From contig NZ_BONV01000047.1 in assembly GCF_016862895.1 (NCBI RefSeq), forward strand, positions 1 through 64,000: a DNA stretch of 64,000 bases. The letters run 5' to 3'. The notes below the pieces were generated by a model, which searched no databases, was not told where the DNA came from, and worked only from the letters and a program-made list of their open reading frames with translations. The stretch is from Planotetraspora kaengkrachanensis. GTDB taxonomy: Bacteria > Actinomycetota > Actinomycetes > Streptosporangiales > Streptosporangiaceae. Numbering within the stretch: the stretch's first letter is position 1; every line of letters starts with the position of its first letter. Positions 1 through 8,759 of this stretch are shown here, one piece after another. The position numbers were made by a program, and so were the translations under genes.

Positions 1-40
1 TGATCGCTAGGGGCGTTCTGGCTGTTCAGGTGTTGCGGTC
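1..40. repeat. Decayed tRNA-Phe downstream-flank repeat, copy 1
   Basis: The first 40 bases align with the right half of the hairpin module at 36811-36878: the shared core is ggggcgttc followed by ctgttcaggtg. The left half would lie outside the window and the tRNA part has decayed. I read it as an old scar of integration at the tRNA-Phe locus. Similarity is visible directly; origin is inference. Confidence 0.5.
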
Positions 41-88
41 GTGTTTGGCGGTTGGTGCCACCGTTGGTCGGCGGGCACCCCGGGGTGG

Positions 89-300
89 CTAAATGCCGCC
101 CGGCGGCTCCCATTCGACAAGCTCGATCGTGAACGACACGATCACACCGGTCGGCCGGAGGCCGGGCAGGTCCGTCTCGGGGTCGTGCCGCCTCAGGACG
201 AGGTCGACGGCCGCGTCGTCGCGGCCCAGTGCGATGAAGTCCGCGTCGATCAGGGTCTCGCGGAATCCGAGGTGAGAGGTGAAGAACTTGCTGGAAGCGT
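89..300 (-). pseudogene. VOC/glyoxalase-family fragment
   Basis: The minus strand reads SKFFTSHLGFRETL, then DFIALGRDDAAVDLVL, and ends in a TAG at 89-91. The spacing of the FFTxHLGF segment and the following beta-strands is that of the N-terminal half of a VOC (glyoxalase/bleomycin-resistance) domain. No start codon or ribosome site precedes it in frame, and the C-terminal half of the fold is missing, so it is a remnant rather than a gene. It lies beside the scar repeat at 1-40, which fits loss during element insertion. The family call rests on motif likeness only. Confidence 0.45.
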
Positions 301-363
301 GCCGCGCTCAGAGCTTCAGCGAGATCGCCAGAAGCCGATCCGGCGGCGCCGCCCGGCTTACGC

Positions 364-1341
364 CTAACCCACGTTGGCGCGGCGGGCCGTACTGAACCGG
401 CGTTGGTAGGCGGCGGGGCTGATCGACAGCTGCCTGCCGAAAACCCGTCGCATGCTTTCGTAACTGGGGAACCCGGCGAGAGTCGCGGCCTGCGTCGCGG
501 TGTGTCCTTGATCGAGCAGAGCCCTGGCCAAGTCGAACCGGATGTTCTCCACGTAGCGGGCCGGCGTCGTGGACAGTTCGTCGCGGAAGAGCCGGGTGAG
601 GTGCCGGGTGCTCACGTTGAGGTGTTTCGCGAGTTCACCGAGCGAGTGGTCCGCGCAGGGATCCGCCGTCACCAAGTCGGTGATCTTACGGAGAGCCGGC
701 GAGCGGGGCGGCGATCCCTGCAGCGGTGCGGAGAACTGGGACTGGCCGCCCGCACGCTGCATGTACACCACCAAGGCGCGGGCGACGTCACGCGTCAGGT
801 CAGGCCCGTGGTCGTCTTCGACGAGAGCGAGCGCCAGATCGATGCCGGCCGTCACCCCTGCCGACGTGTAGGTGGCGCCATCGCGAACGTAGATCGCGTC
901 GGGATCGACGCGGCACGTCGGGCACCGGGCGGCGAGCTCGTGCGCGACCTTCCAGTGCGTGGTCGCGCGCTTGCCGTCGAGGAGTCCGGCGGCGGCGAGG
1001 ACGAACGCGCCGGTGCAGATCGACGCGACCCGGCCGGCCACGGCCGCCGGTATCCGCGCGGCGTCCGCCAGGTCGCCGGGGACACGAGCTCGCGGATAGA
1101 GGTCGGACCCGGCCACCAGTAACGTGTCGAAAGCCGGCTCCGAGGAGACGGCGCCGTCGACCGCGATCCGGACCCCGAGGTTCGACGTGACGCCCGCACC
1201 GGTCGGCGACAGCAGCACGATCCGGTAGTCGGCACCGAACCGGTTCGCCTCCTTGAACACCTCCGCGGGACCGGCGACGTCCAGCAACGTCACTCCGTCA
1301 TAGACGAGGATCGCGACGCCATGGGGGGCGGCGTTCACCAC
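364..1341 (-). CDS. GlxA-type transcriptional regulator (DJ-1/PfpI + AraC HTH)
   Basis: Cytoplasmic DNA-binding regulator of about 325 residues. Residues ~7-175 form a DJ-1/PfpI amidase-like sensor domain with the nucleophile-elbow motif SICTGAF near residue 109. Residues ~230-318 form a double helix-turn-helix AraC domain (LGELAKHLNVSTRHLTRLFR, then the second helix around FPSYESMRRVF). Start chosen at GTG 1341 because GGAGG lies 7 bases upstream and the PfpI fold begins directly after it; an in-frame ATG at 1437 would add an unstructured Gly/Pro/Ser-rich tail. It is divergent from the oxidoreductase at 1735, which it may control. GlxA-type proteins sense unknown ligands and usually lack protease activity. 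Confidence 0.9.
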   Translation of the reverse strand: MVNAAPHGVAILVYDGVTLLDVAGPAEVFKEANRFGADYRIVLLSPTGAGVTSNLGVRIAVDGAVSSEPAFDTLLVAGSDLYPRARVPGDLADAARIPAAVAGRVASICTGAFVLAAAGLLDGKRATTHWKVAHELAARCPTCRVDPDAIYVRDGATYTSAGVTAGIDLALALVEDDHGPDLTRDVARALVVYMQRAGGQSQFSAPLQGSPPRSPALRKITDLVTADPCADHSLGELAKHLNVSTRHLTRLFRDELSTTPARYVENIRFDLARALLDQGHTATQAATLAGFPSYESMRRVFGRQLSISPAAYQRRFSTARRANVG

Positions 1342-1734
1342 TCCGGTCCCTCCGCAGCCGGATCCGCGCGGTGACCGGCCGGACCCGGCGGCACCGACCG
1401 CCGTCGGGTCCGGCGACGCAGAAGGCATGGACACCATTCATTGGTAGCACACCGTCACCGGAGATCACGGAGTGCCTCCAGGGCGGGGTTGCTCAACCGG
1501 CAGCGGGCGCCGAAGCCGCCCCTGCGACCGCCCCGGGTGGCTTCGGCGTGCCGTGGCGGGGTGCGGGTCGTCACGAGAGTCAGCACACGGCTGCGATTTC
1601 GCCATGTCCAGATATGGGTGGTTCCTGGCCGGACGAAGGCGGCGCCGCACGCCGATCGGTGGAGAGCCTAGAAGTCGGACACCCCCGTGCTGAGCCGCCA
1701 GACCACCGACGAACCCTCTTGAAAGGACTCGAGC
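1342..1734. other. Divergent intergenic region, no gene seen
   Basis: About 390 bases between the GlxA-type regulator and the oxidoreductase. It must hold both promoters. I see no convincing coding sequence, repeat or strong palindrome. A purine-rich ribosome site (GAAAGGA) ends it just before 1735. Confidence 0.5.
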
Positions 1735-2655
1735 ATGCGAGCGATCACCGTGCGAGAGCGTGACGCGGGTGTCTGCGGCCTCACCCTGACCGACGTGCCC
1801 TACCCCCACGCTGCGGAAAACGACGTCATCGTGCGCGTACACGCCGCGGGCTTCACCCCCGGTGAGCTCGACTGGCCGGCAACGTGGTCCGATCGTGCCG
1901 GCCGCGACCGGACACCCAGCATCCCCGGGCACGAGCTGTCCGGAGTCGTGGTCGAGCTCGGCTACGGAACCACCGGCCTCACCGTTGGCCAGCGGGTGTT
2001 CGGACTGACCGACTGGGCCCGCGACGGATCCCTGGCCGAATACACCGCGGTGGAGGCACGCAACCTCGCCCCCCTCGCGGCCGACATCGATCACACCGTG
2101 GCCGCCGGGCTGCCCATTTCCGGCCTGACCGCATGGCAGGGCCTGTTCGACCACGCCCACCTCACGACCGGCCAGACCGTCCTCATTCACGGCGCCGCGG
2201 GCGGCGTCGGCTCGATCGCCGTCCAACTCGCGCGAGAGGTGGGCGCCCGCGTGATCGGCACCGGACGAGCCGACGACCGTGATGTCGCGCTCGGCCTCGG
2301 CGCGCAGACCTTCCTCGACCTGGGCGCCGACGATTTGCGGCACGCCGGCGAGGTGGATGTGGTGTTCGACGTCATCGGCGGCGGCATCCTCGAGCGATCG
2401 ACCGAACTGGTACGCCCGGGCGGGACTCTCGTCACCATCGCCATGCCGCCCACCGTGCAGCCCAAGGACGGACGAGCCGTCTTCTTCGTCGTCGAACCCG
2501 ACCGCGCCCGGCTGACCGATCTCGCCCACCGCCTCCGGGACGGGCGGCTCAACCCCATCGTCGGCGCCGTGCGACCGCTTTCCGAAACGGCTGACGCGTT
2601 CGCCCGCCACCGCCGCACGCCCGGCAAGACGATCATTCAGGTCGCGGACGAGTAA
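1735..2655 (+). CDS. NADP-dependent quinone/zinc-free alcohol oxidoreductase (MDR family)
   Basis: Soluble medium-chain dehydrogenase/reductase of 306 residues. It has a GroES-like N-terminal barrel (PGHELSGVVVELG, residues ~62-74) and a Rossmann domain whose glycine motif HGAAGGVGSIAVQLA starts near residue 152. There is no structural or catalytic zinc cysteine set, so it belongs to the quinone-oxidoreductase branch that reduces alkenals or quinones with NADPH. Length is normal (300-330). The GAAAGGA ribosome site is 7 bases before the ATG. It sits alone, divergent from the GlxA-type regulator. Substrate cannot be read from sequence. Confidence 0.88.
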   Translation: MRAITVRERDAGVCGLTLTDVPYPHAAENDVIVRVHAAGFTPGELDWPATWSDRAGRDRTPSIPGHELSGVVVELGYGTTGLTVGQRVFGLTDWARDGSLAEYTAVEARNLAPLAADIDHTVAAGLPISGLTAWQGLFDHAHLTTGQTVLIHGAAGGVGSIAVQLAREVGARVIGTGRADDRDVALGLGAQTFLDLGADDLRHAGEVDVVFDVIGGGILERSTELVRPGGTLVTIAMPPTVQPKDGRAVFFVVEPDRARLTDLAHRLRDGRLNPIVGAVRPLSETADAFARHRRTPGKTIIQVADE

Positions 2656-2811
2656 AGCGCAGCGCTCGTGACCAGTGTGCGAGTCGCCGGCAGACCAGGC
2701 CGGCCGCCTGGTTTTCGCAGCACAACCCCTCAGATCAGCTGTTCCGTGGCCAACGACACGGACGGAAGCCGATGCCCATCCCGGCAGCCGGTGAATTACG
2801 TACGGAGCATC

Positions 2812-3867
2812 ATGAATAAACCACCCGAAACGGCGCCAGGACACGAGGATGCGGCCCTTGAGCAGGAGCGCGACTTCGGCAGGCTGTTCCAGATGATCAA
2901 CGGCCACGCGGTGGCCCAGATCGTCCGGACGGCGGCGTCCCTCTCGATCGCCGACCATGTCGCCGCCGGGGCACGTACGGCCGACGAGGTCGCCGAACGG
3001 GCATCCACCCATCCGGCCACGACCTTTCGCCTGATGCGGGCGTGCGCCTCGATCGGGCTGCTCGCATACGAAGGGGACGGCAGGTTCGCCACCACCCCGA
3101 TGGGAGAACTGCTGCGCGAAGGGGTTCCGGGTTCACTGCGCGACACCACCCTCCACCTGGCGGGCTACTCGACCTGGGTGAGCTGGGCGCACCTTCCCGA
3201 AGCCGTGCGCGAGGGCAGAACGCAGGTGTACAAGGCACTGGGCACGGACCAGTTCACCTACTTCTCCCGGCATCCGGAGGAGGGCGACGCCTTCACCTCC
3301 AGCGGGTCGAGCATGTCCGAGATCGTTGCCGCCGAAGCGGCGACCATTCTCGACATCTCGGGCGTCTCGTCGGCCGTCGACGTGGGCGGTGCCAACGGCC
3401 GGCTCGTGCTCGGCCTGATGCAGGCCAATCCCGCACTGCACGGCATCGTCCTGGACATGCCGCATGTGACCGTCGCGGCGGCCCGTGCCGCCAAGGAACT
3501 CGGCCTTTCCAACCGCTTCACTGCGATGGAGGGCGACTTCTTCAAGGAGGTGCCCGCAGCGGATCTGTACCTGCTGAAGTGGATCCTGCACGACTGGGAC
3601 GACGAGGCATGCGTTCGTCTTCTTCGAAACTGCCGCGCCGCCGCCCGGCCCGGAGCGCGTGCCGTCGTCTTCGAACTCGTGCTCGGCGAGGTCGGTACGC
3701 CGGACTTCGGTGCCGTGGCGGACATGAACATGTTGTCCGTCACCGACGGGGGCCGGGAGCGGCACCTGCACGAGTACGACGCCCTGTTCACGGCCGGGGG
3801 ATGGCGTCGGGTCTCTGCCCGACCCACCCGCTCAGCGCTTTGGATCATAGAACTCGAGGCCGCCTGA
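2812..3867 (+). CDS. SAM-dependent O-methyltransferase (Methyltransf_2 family)
   Basis: 351-residue methyltransferase of the class that methylates hydroxyl groups of aromatic or polyketide substrates. Residues ~20-110 are the winged-helix dimerisation domain. The SAM-binding motif DVGGANG is at ~190, and the LKWILHDWDDE segment with the presumed general-base His is near 260. The ATG at 2812 is preceded by ACGGAG; in-frame sequence back to 2668 is low-complexity and was excluded. No biosynthetic enzymes flank it, so it may detoxify a phenolic compound rather than decorate a product. The family call is firm; the substrate is unknown. Confidence 0.88.
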   Translation: MNKPPETAPGHEDAALEQERDFGRLFQMINGHAVAQIVRTAASLSIADHVAAGARTADEVAERASTHPATTFRLMRACASIGLLAYEGDGRFATTPMGELLREGVPGSLRDTTLHLAGYSTWVSWAHLPEAVREGRTQVYKALGTDQFTYFSRHPEEGDAFTSSGSSMSEIVAAEAATILDISGVSSAVDVGGANGRLVLGLMQANPALHGIVLDMPHVTVAAARAAKELGLSNRFTAMEGDFFKEVPAADLYLLKWILHDWDDEACVRLLRNCRAAARPGARAVVFELVLGEVGTPDFGAVADMNMLSVTDGGRERHLHEYDALFTAGGWRRVSARPTRSALWIIELEAA

Positions 3868-3947
3868 CGACCGGCTCAGCCGCCCTCGCGTGCAGAACCA
3901 CAGGGGTCCCGTCTACGTCGAGCTGACCACGGCGAGACAATGAGCGA

Positions 3948-4328
3948 ATGCCGAGCCGACTCGCCGTCATCGCGATCGATGCCGTCGACCCTGACGTTGT
4001 AGCCGATTTCTGGTGTGCCGTGCTCGGCTGGACCATCCTCGGGCGAGAACCCGGCGGCATCACCATCGGCGACAACGAGCGGTCGTGGCCGATGATCGAC
4101 ATCTTCGCCGTACCCGAGAGCAAGACGGTCAAGAACCGCTTGCACTTCGACCTGCGTGCTGACGGGCTGTCGACCTCCGACGAGCTCGACCGCCTGCTGG
4201 CGCTGGGGGCGCGACAAGTGGACGTCGGACAGTCGTCCGACGCGAGCTGGGTGGTGCTGGCCGATCCGGAGGGCAACGAGTTCTGCCTACTGTCCCGGTC
4301 GGTCCAGCAGCTGACCCAACCGGAGTAG
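3948..4328 (+). CDS. VOC family protein (glyoxalase-like)
   Basis: 126-residue single-domain VOC protein. It starts MPSRLAVIAIDAVDPDVVADF, has WCAVLGWTILGRE (first beta-alpha-beta unit), an internal KNRLHFDLRADG strand carrying a candidate metal-binding His, and the closing VVLADPEGNEFCLLS strand, which is the diagnostic end of the fold with its Glu. Such proteins act as small dioxygenases, isomerases or drug-binding resistance proteins. It is followed directly by the hairpin repeat at 4343-4384, which would terminate it. No operon partner. Confidence 0.85.
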   Translation: MPSRLAVIAIDAVDPDVVADFWCAVLGWTILGREPGGITIGDNERSWPMIDIFAVPESKTVKNRLHFDLRADGLSTSDELDRLLALGARQVDVGQSSDASWVVLADPEGNEFCLLSRSVQQLTQPE

Positions 4329-4342
4329 GACACTCCCAATCG

Positions 4343-4384
4343 AACGCCCCGGCCGTGCTCGGCTCGGGGCGTTCTGTCTGTTCA
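4343..4384. repeat. tRNA-Phe downstream-flank repeat, copy 2 (hairpin)
   Basis: About 90 percent identical to 36811-36852. It contains the inverted repeat AACGCCCCG ... CGGGGCGTT with an inner GCCG/CGGC step, as at the tRNA-Phe gene, but the adjoining tRNA 3' sequence is lost. It probably also serves as terminator for the VOC gene. I take it as a relic attachment-site flank. Confidence 0.7.
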
Positions 4385-4555
4385 AACCCGGTGATCGTTT
4401 CTGGCGCAGCACACTAGGGAAGGCCGGCGGCGCAGCGGGCACAGACACGGGAAGCACCGGAGCGGGTGACCGGCTTCGGGGTTCAGGTGGGCTACGCGAC
4501 CACACGGTTCCGGAGATCGTCGCACGTCAGGCCGCAGCGCTTTACCGGCGGGGGA

Positions 4556-4681
4556 CCAACACCGAGTATCGGCGCGTTCCCGGCCGGCGGGCACTCCCTC
4601 GTGTTCGACAGAGGCTGGCGGGAGGTGGCCGAAACGGTGCTCGAGTGGGTGCGCCGGCAGGACCGTGCACAGCTGAAGTGA
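4556..4681 (+). pseudogene. C-terminal fragment of an alpha/beta hydrolase
   Basis: The frame encodes GGHSLVFDRGWREVAETVLE and VRRQ, then a stop. This matches the last 25 residues of the intact hydrolase at 50606-51403 (DRGHSLTIDAGWRDVADTTL ... WLRRQ), including the catalytic His-Ser pair. No upstream hydrolase core exists in any frame. It is a remnant just inside the second scar repeat, and suggests the same hydrolase type was once inserted here. Confidence 0.65.
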
Positions 4682-4779
4682 GGTGCCGCAATCCCCGACC
4701 GTCCGTGCCCGATCGTCGGGGCTTGCGGCTTGGTCATGCCGGGCGTGAGTCCTACCCGCACGGCATGACCATGCGCCGG

Positions 4780-5484
4780 TCAAGATGCAAGTTCACCCTT
4801 GAGCAGCGCCGCCAGCTCCGACGGCATCGACAGGAACGGGCTGTGGGAGGAATCCAGGCGATGCACCCGCTCCGCCCGCTGAGCCATCGCCTCCTGAGCG
4901 AACGGGGGGATGGCGTTGTCCGCCGTGCAGATGATGTAAGTGCTGGGGATGGTGTGCCAGGCGGCCCTGGAGACCGGTCCGGTCTGCGAGGAGTACGACG
5001 CGGGAACCAGTTTCCCTATCGCCTCCGCGGCGAGGTCGGAATCCACGTCACCGTAGAAGACGTCCTTGGCCTCGTCCTCGGCCACCCTGATGACGCCGCC
5101 CTCGGGGCCCTCGTCCTTGCTGATCAGCCACCAGGACGGCGGCACACCGCCCGCGCTTCCCAACAGGGACTCTCCCTCGTCGACCATCGCGGCGGCGAGG
5201 TAGACGATTCGCTTGACGTCATCCGCTCCGGCCAGCGCCTCGGTGACGACGGATCCGGCGTAGGAGTGCGCCACGACGACGACAGGTCCGTCGATCGCGG
5301 CCACCGCGGCGGCAACCGTATCGGCGTCGTCCTGGAGCGTGCCGAGTGCCGCGACGTCGCTCCCGCTACTGGGACAGGCGACCGTGCGCACGTCCACGTC
5401 GGGGAGCTGCTCGATCACCCGGTCCCATACCCACGGACGGTGATACGCGCCATGCACGAGAAGGAGTGTCGGTTGCGTGCTCAT
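4780..5484 (-). CDS. Alpha/beta fold hydrolase, EstC-like
   Basis: 234-residue serine hydrolase, cytoplasmic (no signal peptide). Oxyanion-hole motif LLLVHGAYHRPWVW is at residues ~7-20, the nucleophile elbow AHSYAG near 89, and the catalytic His in SSHSPF near the C-terminus. This is the esterase family often annotated as EstC or salicylate-esterase-like, found repeatedly in actinomycete islands. At least four relatives lie in this window (27073, 38713, 40442, 44359), of which this is the most divergent. Monocistronic and convergent with the pseudogene upstream. Natural substrate unknown. Confidence 0.87.
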   Translation of the reverse strand: MSTQPTLLLVHGAYHRPWVWDRVIEQLPDVDVRTVACPSSGSDVAALGTLQDDADTVAAAVAAIDGPVVVVAHSYAGSVVTEALAGADDVKRIVYLAAAMVDEGESLLGSAGGVPPSWWLISKDEGPEGGVIRVAEDEAKDVFYGDVDSDLAAEAIGKLVPASYSSQTGPVSRAAWHTIPSTYIICTADNAIPPFAQEAMAQRAERVHRLDSSHSPFLSMPSELAALLKGELAS

Positions 5485-5669
5485 AGGCCCTCATCAGTGC
5501 TCTGGGGAAAGTGGCCCAGGAGTCGCGCCCGTCGACTTACATCCGCCGCCGACGCCGAAGGGCGTGACCTCGTGGGATCAGCGGCAAATATAGGTTTTGT
5601 ACCGCGCGGTAACTTGTCTTGCCGTGCAAGGCTCCTTGCCTTCCTGTGCAAGGCCCGACACCCCGAACA

Positions 5670-6692
5670 TCACCGATCTTCTCGAAGGGGTTCTTTGACG
5701 GCTTCCAGTGAGTCCGGCCGGCGCTCTGTTCCGGTCAGAAGCCGACGGCTCCCGTGGCGCCACTCGCGGGGGCTTACACCGTAGGCGGCCTTGAATACAC
5801 GGCTGAAATGGGGCGCGCTGGCGAACCCCCACCGATACGCGATCGCCTCGATCGTCGTGAACTGATATGCGGGCGAGGCCAGTTCCAGTTTGCATTTCTC
5901 CAAGCGCTGAGACCTGACCCAGTCGCCCAGTGAGATGCCGGCCTGAGACAAGGTCAGGTAGAGCTGGCGCACGGAAATGTGGTGCTCGGCGGCGATTCGC
6001 TCGGCACTCAGATCGCGCTCCGCCAGATGGAGAAGTATGTAACTCATGACGCGTTGCAGGAGGGTGTGATGCAGAGGCTCCCTGGCCAGATCGTCACGCC
6101 CAAGGCCCGTGGTGACCATAGCCCTGATCAATTCGATACAGGGCTGCGCAAGCAGGCCGGCGTCAGTCTCGCCGATAGTCGCCTGGTTGCGGACCAACCG
6201 GGAGATGAAGGCCGCCGCGGTATCCACAACCGGGCGTTCGAAGCCGAGCCGCACAGAGGTGATCCGGCTGAGCAGGGACGATGGGAGACCGAGGAGGTGA
6301 TTGGGGACACGAACGGTGAACGTGGTCACGGTGTCGTGAAAGAAGACATCGTAGGGATTCACGTTCTGAAGCAGAACCAGATCTCCTGGCCGTATTTCCG
6401 CCTGCCTGCCGCCCTGGGCGAATCGGGAGACCCCTGATTTCTGAAGACCGACGAAAATGTGCGGCTCAACGTCATCAGTCGTCGGCCCGGCGGTCCGCCG
6501 AAGGGCAGCCACGTTCCAGTGGATGCTTGAGATTTCCATCGCGCCCAGCGCGCTGGTCGTCGTGACGGCCCTGATACGGTCCGGATTCGAAGGAAATTCC
6601 ACCTCTGATCGGCCATTCAACATCCGCGAGACTTCACGGATCGCCTCCGCACGATCATTTGGAGGCAGGGACCCCACGTCGAATCTTTTCAT
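5670..6692 (-). CDS. AraC-family regulator with AraC_binding_2 domain
   Basis: 340-residue regulator. Residues ~30-220 are a cupin-like ligand-binding domain of the AraC_binding_2 type (RPGDLVLLQNVNPYDVFF segment). Residues ~240-330 are the two-helix AraC DNA-binding domain (ISVRQLYLTLSQAG, then FASAPHFSRVFKAAYGVSP). The start ATG lies 2 bases after the stop of the XRE regulator at 6695-7543, so the two regulators are probably co-transcribed; no strong own ribosome site is visible, suggesting translational coupling. A regulator pair without its own enzyme is unusual; the target may be the divergent LLM oxidoreductase region or the hydrolase at 4780. Confidence 0.88.
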   Translation of the reverse strand: MKRFDVGSLPPNDRAEAIREVSRMLNGRSEVEFPSNPDRIRAVTTTSALGAMEISSIHWNVAALRRTAGPTTDDVEPHIFVGLQKSGVSRFAQGGRQAEIRPGDLVLLQNVNPYDVFFHDTVTTFTVRVPNHLLGLPSSLLSRITSVRLGFERPVVDTAAAFISRLVRNQATIGETDAGLLAQPCIELIRAMVTTGLGRDDLAREPLHHTLLQRVMSYILLHLAERDLSAERIAAEHHISVRQLYLTLSQAGISLGDWVRSQRLEKCKLELASPAYQFTTIEAIAYRWGFASAPHFSRVFKAAYGVSPREWRHGSRRLLTGTERRPDSLEAVKEPLREDR

Positions 6693-6694
6693 GA

Positions 6695-7543
6695 TCAGGT
6701 TGCGTGCTCGTTCTTTGAAGTCGCATCAGCCTGCTTGGCTGCGCACAGCCTGGCCAGATTGCTCTCGGACGGGCTGCCGGGTTCGGGTGCGGCGCTGAAG
6801 ATCCGCAGATCAGGGACGCTCTCGCAGCGCAACGCCTCATGCCACAAGTCGAACTCGCCGACTTCACTTCGGTACAGGCGTATGAATCCCGAGGTCCTGA
6901 CCTGTACGTCGTGGCGTTCCCATAGGCGGCGGAATTCATCACTTCCGCGCGAGAGCTCTTCGATGAGCTCTCGCAGGGCTGGGTCGTCATGGTTCGCGCC
7001 CGCCGCGGCTCGCAGGTGGGCCACGTTGCCCACGGCCTCCTCGTCCCAGTTCCGCCAGAACTCGTGTGCCCCCGGGTCGAGGAAGGTGAGCCGGATGAGA
7101 TTCGTGTTGTACTCGAACCCCTCGAAGATGGCGTGGGCGACCCGGTTCGTGGCCAGTATGTCCAACCGGTGGTTCACCACGAACGCCGACATGGGTTCCA
7201 TGTTCTCGATGAGGCGCAGCACGTGTGTGCTGACTTGATCGGCCTCACAGACACCCTTGTTCGCAGATACCAGCGGGTGCGCCAACGCGTACAGGTGCTC
7301 AGTGGCCGCGGCATCGAGCCGCAGGGCCCGCGCCAGTGCGCGGAGCACCTGATCCGAAGGGTTGCGTTCCCGTCCCTGCTCCAGCCGCGAGTAGTAATCG
7401 ACGCTGACACCGGCCAGCATCGCGATCTCCTCGCGGCGTAACCCCGGAGTCCGGCGAAGGCCACCCGTACGGGTCAACCCCGCCTGATCAAGGGTGACGA
7501 GCCGGCGACGAGCACGGAGGAACTCTCCCAGCGAACTATCCAT
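6695..7543 (-). CDS. XRE-family regulator with MmyB-like ligand domain
   Basis: 282-residue helix-turn-helix regulator. The HTH at residues ~10-75 reads LRREEIAMLAGVSVDYYSRL and EQGRERNPSDQVL, the hallmark of the actinobacterial XRE/MmyB group. The remainder is the MmyB-like PAS-type ligand-binding domain, thought to bind fatty acids or similar hydrophobic ligands. Start at ATG 7543 with GGAG 4 bases upstream; longer in-frame sequence reaches no domain. Its stop is 2 bases from the AraC gene downstream. A fragment of a sister gene lies just upstream on the other strand (7692-7800). Confidence 0.88.
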   Translation of the reverse strand: MDSSLGEFLRARRRLVTLDQAGLTRTGGLRRTPGLRREEIAMLAGVSVDYYSRLEQGRERNPSDQVLRALARALRLDAAATEHLYALAHPLVSANKGVCEADQVSTHVLRLIENMEPMSAFVVNHRLDILATNRVAHAIFEGFEYNTNLIRLTFLDPGAHEFWRNWDEEAVGNVAHLRAAAGANHDDPALRELIEELSRGSDEFRRLWERHDVQVRTSGFIRLYRSEVGEFDLWHEALRCESVPDLRIFSAAPEPGSPSESNLARLCAAKQADATSKNEHAT

Positions 7544-7691
7544 CCCTCTCCATGCTAGGAAGTACCGGGTCAAACGCATGCAACGACCTCTGCCGCGGGC
7601 GACTCGCGGGCTTCGCGTCATGTCGTAGCCCCCGACGCGCCCGGGTCGGCGGTCTGGCAAAGATCTCGCGCAAAGCCTTGCCTCCTGGGCT

Positions 7692-7800
7692 TCGACGCAC
7701 CCGGATTGCGGCGAGAGGAAGTCGCCATGCTGGCCGGGGTCAGCACCGACTACTACGTCCACCTGGAGCAGGGCAGGGAACGAAATCCTTCGCAGCCCGA
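7692..7800 (+). pseudogene. XRE/MmyB HTH fragment
   Basis: The plus strand encodes FDAPGLRREEVAMLAGVSTD and YYVHLEQGRERNPS, then unrelated sequence. This is the HTH core of the same family as the intact gene at 6695-7543 (about 80 percent identical over 28 residues). It lacks the N-terminal helix and the whole ligand domain. Inverted orientation relative to the intact copy points to an independent, deleted gene rather than a local tandem duplication. Confidence 0.75.
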
Positions 7801-7849
7801 CAGCCCTTCGGCCGGGCGATCAACACGCTCGCCGAGATCGCCGCAGCCG

Positions 7850-8677
7850 CTAGCGATAGTCGCTGACGAACGCGGCGAACGCGTCCAGCAGGCGCAAAGT
7901 CTCGGCCTCGGGTTCGGTCGGCAGTGTGAGTGCCACCCGGTCGGCCCCCGCCTCCGCGTAGGCGGCGACGAGTTCGGCGCTGGGGGGCACGGACGCCACA
8001 ATCACCGGCACGTCCCCGTCGACCTCCGCCAACCGGTTCAACTGGGGCCGGGCCTGGGCCGGGTCGTCCACCGAGTGCGGCATCCAACCATCGCCGTGCG
8101 CCGCCACCCTGGCCAGGGCCGCCTGGCCGTCGCCACCGATGTAAATGGGCGGATGCGGGCGTTGTACCGGCTTGGGCCACGAGTAGATCGGGTCGAAGTC
8201 GACGCACTCGCCGTGGAACTCGGCCTTCTCCTTGGTCCAGATCTCCTTGATCGCGCCCAGCTGTTCGTTCAGCAGCGTGCCCCGCGTGCGCGGATCCGTA
8301 CCGTGATTGCGCATCTCCTCACGGTTCCAGCCCGTGCCCACGCCGAAGATCACCCGGCCGCCTGACACCAGGTCCAGGCTGGCGACCTCCTTGGCGGTTT
8401 GAATCACATCGCGCTGGGCCAGCAGAGCCACTCCGGTTCCCAGCAGCAGGTTGTCGGTCACCGTCGCGGCCGCCGTCAATGTGACGAATGGGTCGAGCGT
8501 TCGGTAATACACCCGAGGCAACTCGCCACCCATGATGAACGGCGTCTCTCGCTTCACTGGAACATGGCTGTGCTCGTGCAGGAAAAGCGAATCGAAACCG
8601 CGCTCCTCCAACGCTTTGGCCAGCACGGCGGGCCGGATGCCCTCGTCCGTCGTGAACGTCGTGACACCAACCTTCAT
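7850..8677 (-). CDS. LLM-class F420-dependent oxidoreductase
   Basis: 275-residue luciferase-like monooxygenase-fold enzyme that probably uses reduced F420 as hydride carrier. The TIM-barrel start is MKVGVTTFTTDEGIRPAVLA. Family signatures are FDSLFLHEHSHVPV, LDLVSGGRVIFGVGTGWN (phosphate-binding loop of the deazaflavin) and PPIYIGGDGQAALARVAAHG. Start ATG 8677; in-frame upstream sequence is a transposase relic, so the longer frame is rejected. Stop TAG at 7850. It matches the actinobacterial TIGR03619-like subgroup. Substrate unknown. It stands alone, with the regulator pair at 5670-7543 just downstream on the same strand. Confidence 0.9.
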   Translation of the reverse strand: MKVGVTTFTTDEGIRPAVLAKALEERGFDSLFLHEHSHVPVKRETPFIMGGELPRVYYRTLDPFVTLTAAATVTDNLLLGTGVALLAQRDVIQTAKEVASLDLVSGGRVIFGVGTGWNREEMRNHGTDPRTRGTLLNEQLGAIKEIWTKEKAEFHGECVDFDPIYSWPKPVQRPHPPIYIGGDGQAALARVAAHGDGWMPHSVDDPAQARPQLNRLAEVDGDVPVIVASVPPSAELVAAYAEAGADRVALTLPTEPEAETLRLLDAFAAFVSDYR

Positions 8678-8759
8678 GTTTATGAGTGAAGCACGCTCCC
8701 CGCGCCCGCCGATTACCAGGGTGAGCCGAAAGTCACACCACTCGACGCAGAACCGGCGC

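Noticed and set aside
1465-3012. 515-codon minus-strand frame overlapping the oxidoreductase and methyltransferase
   Set aside because: No recognisable domain and it is antisense to two confident genes.
2735-3867. Natural-product cluster around the O-methyltransferase, SARP and FAD oxidoreductase
   Set aside because: No PKS, NRPS, terpene synthase, lanthionine synthetase or other scaffold enzyme occurs anywhere in the window.
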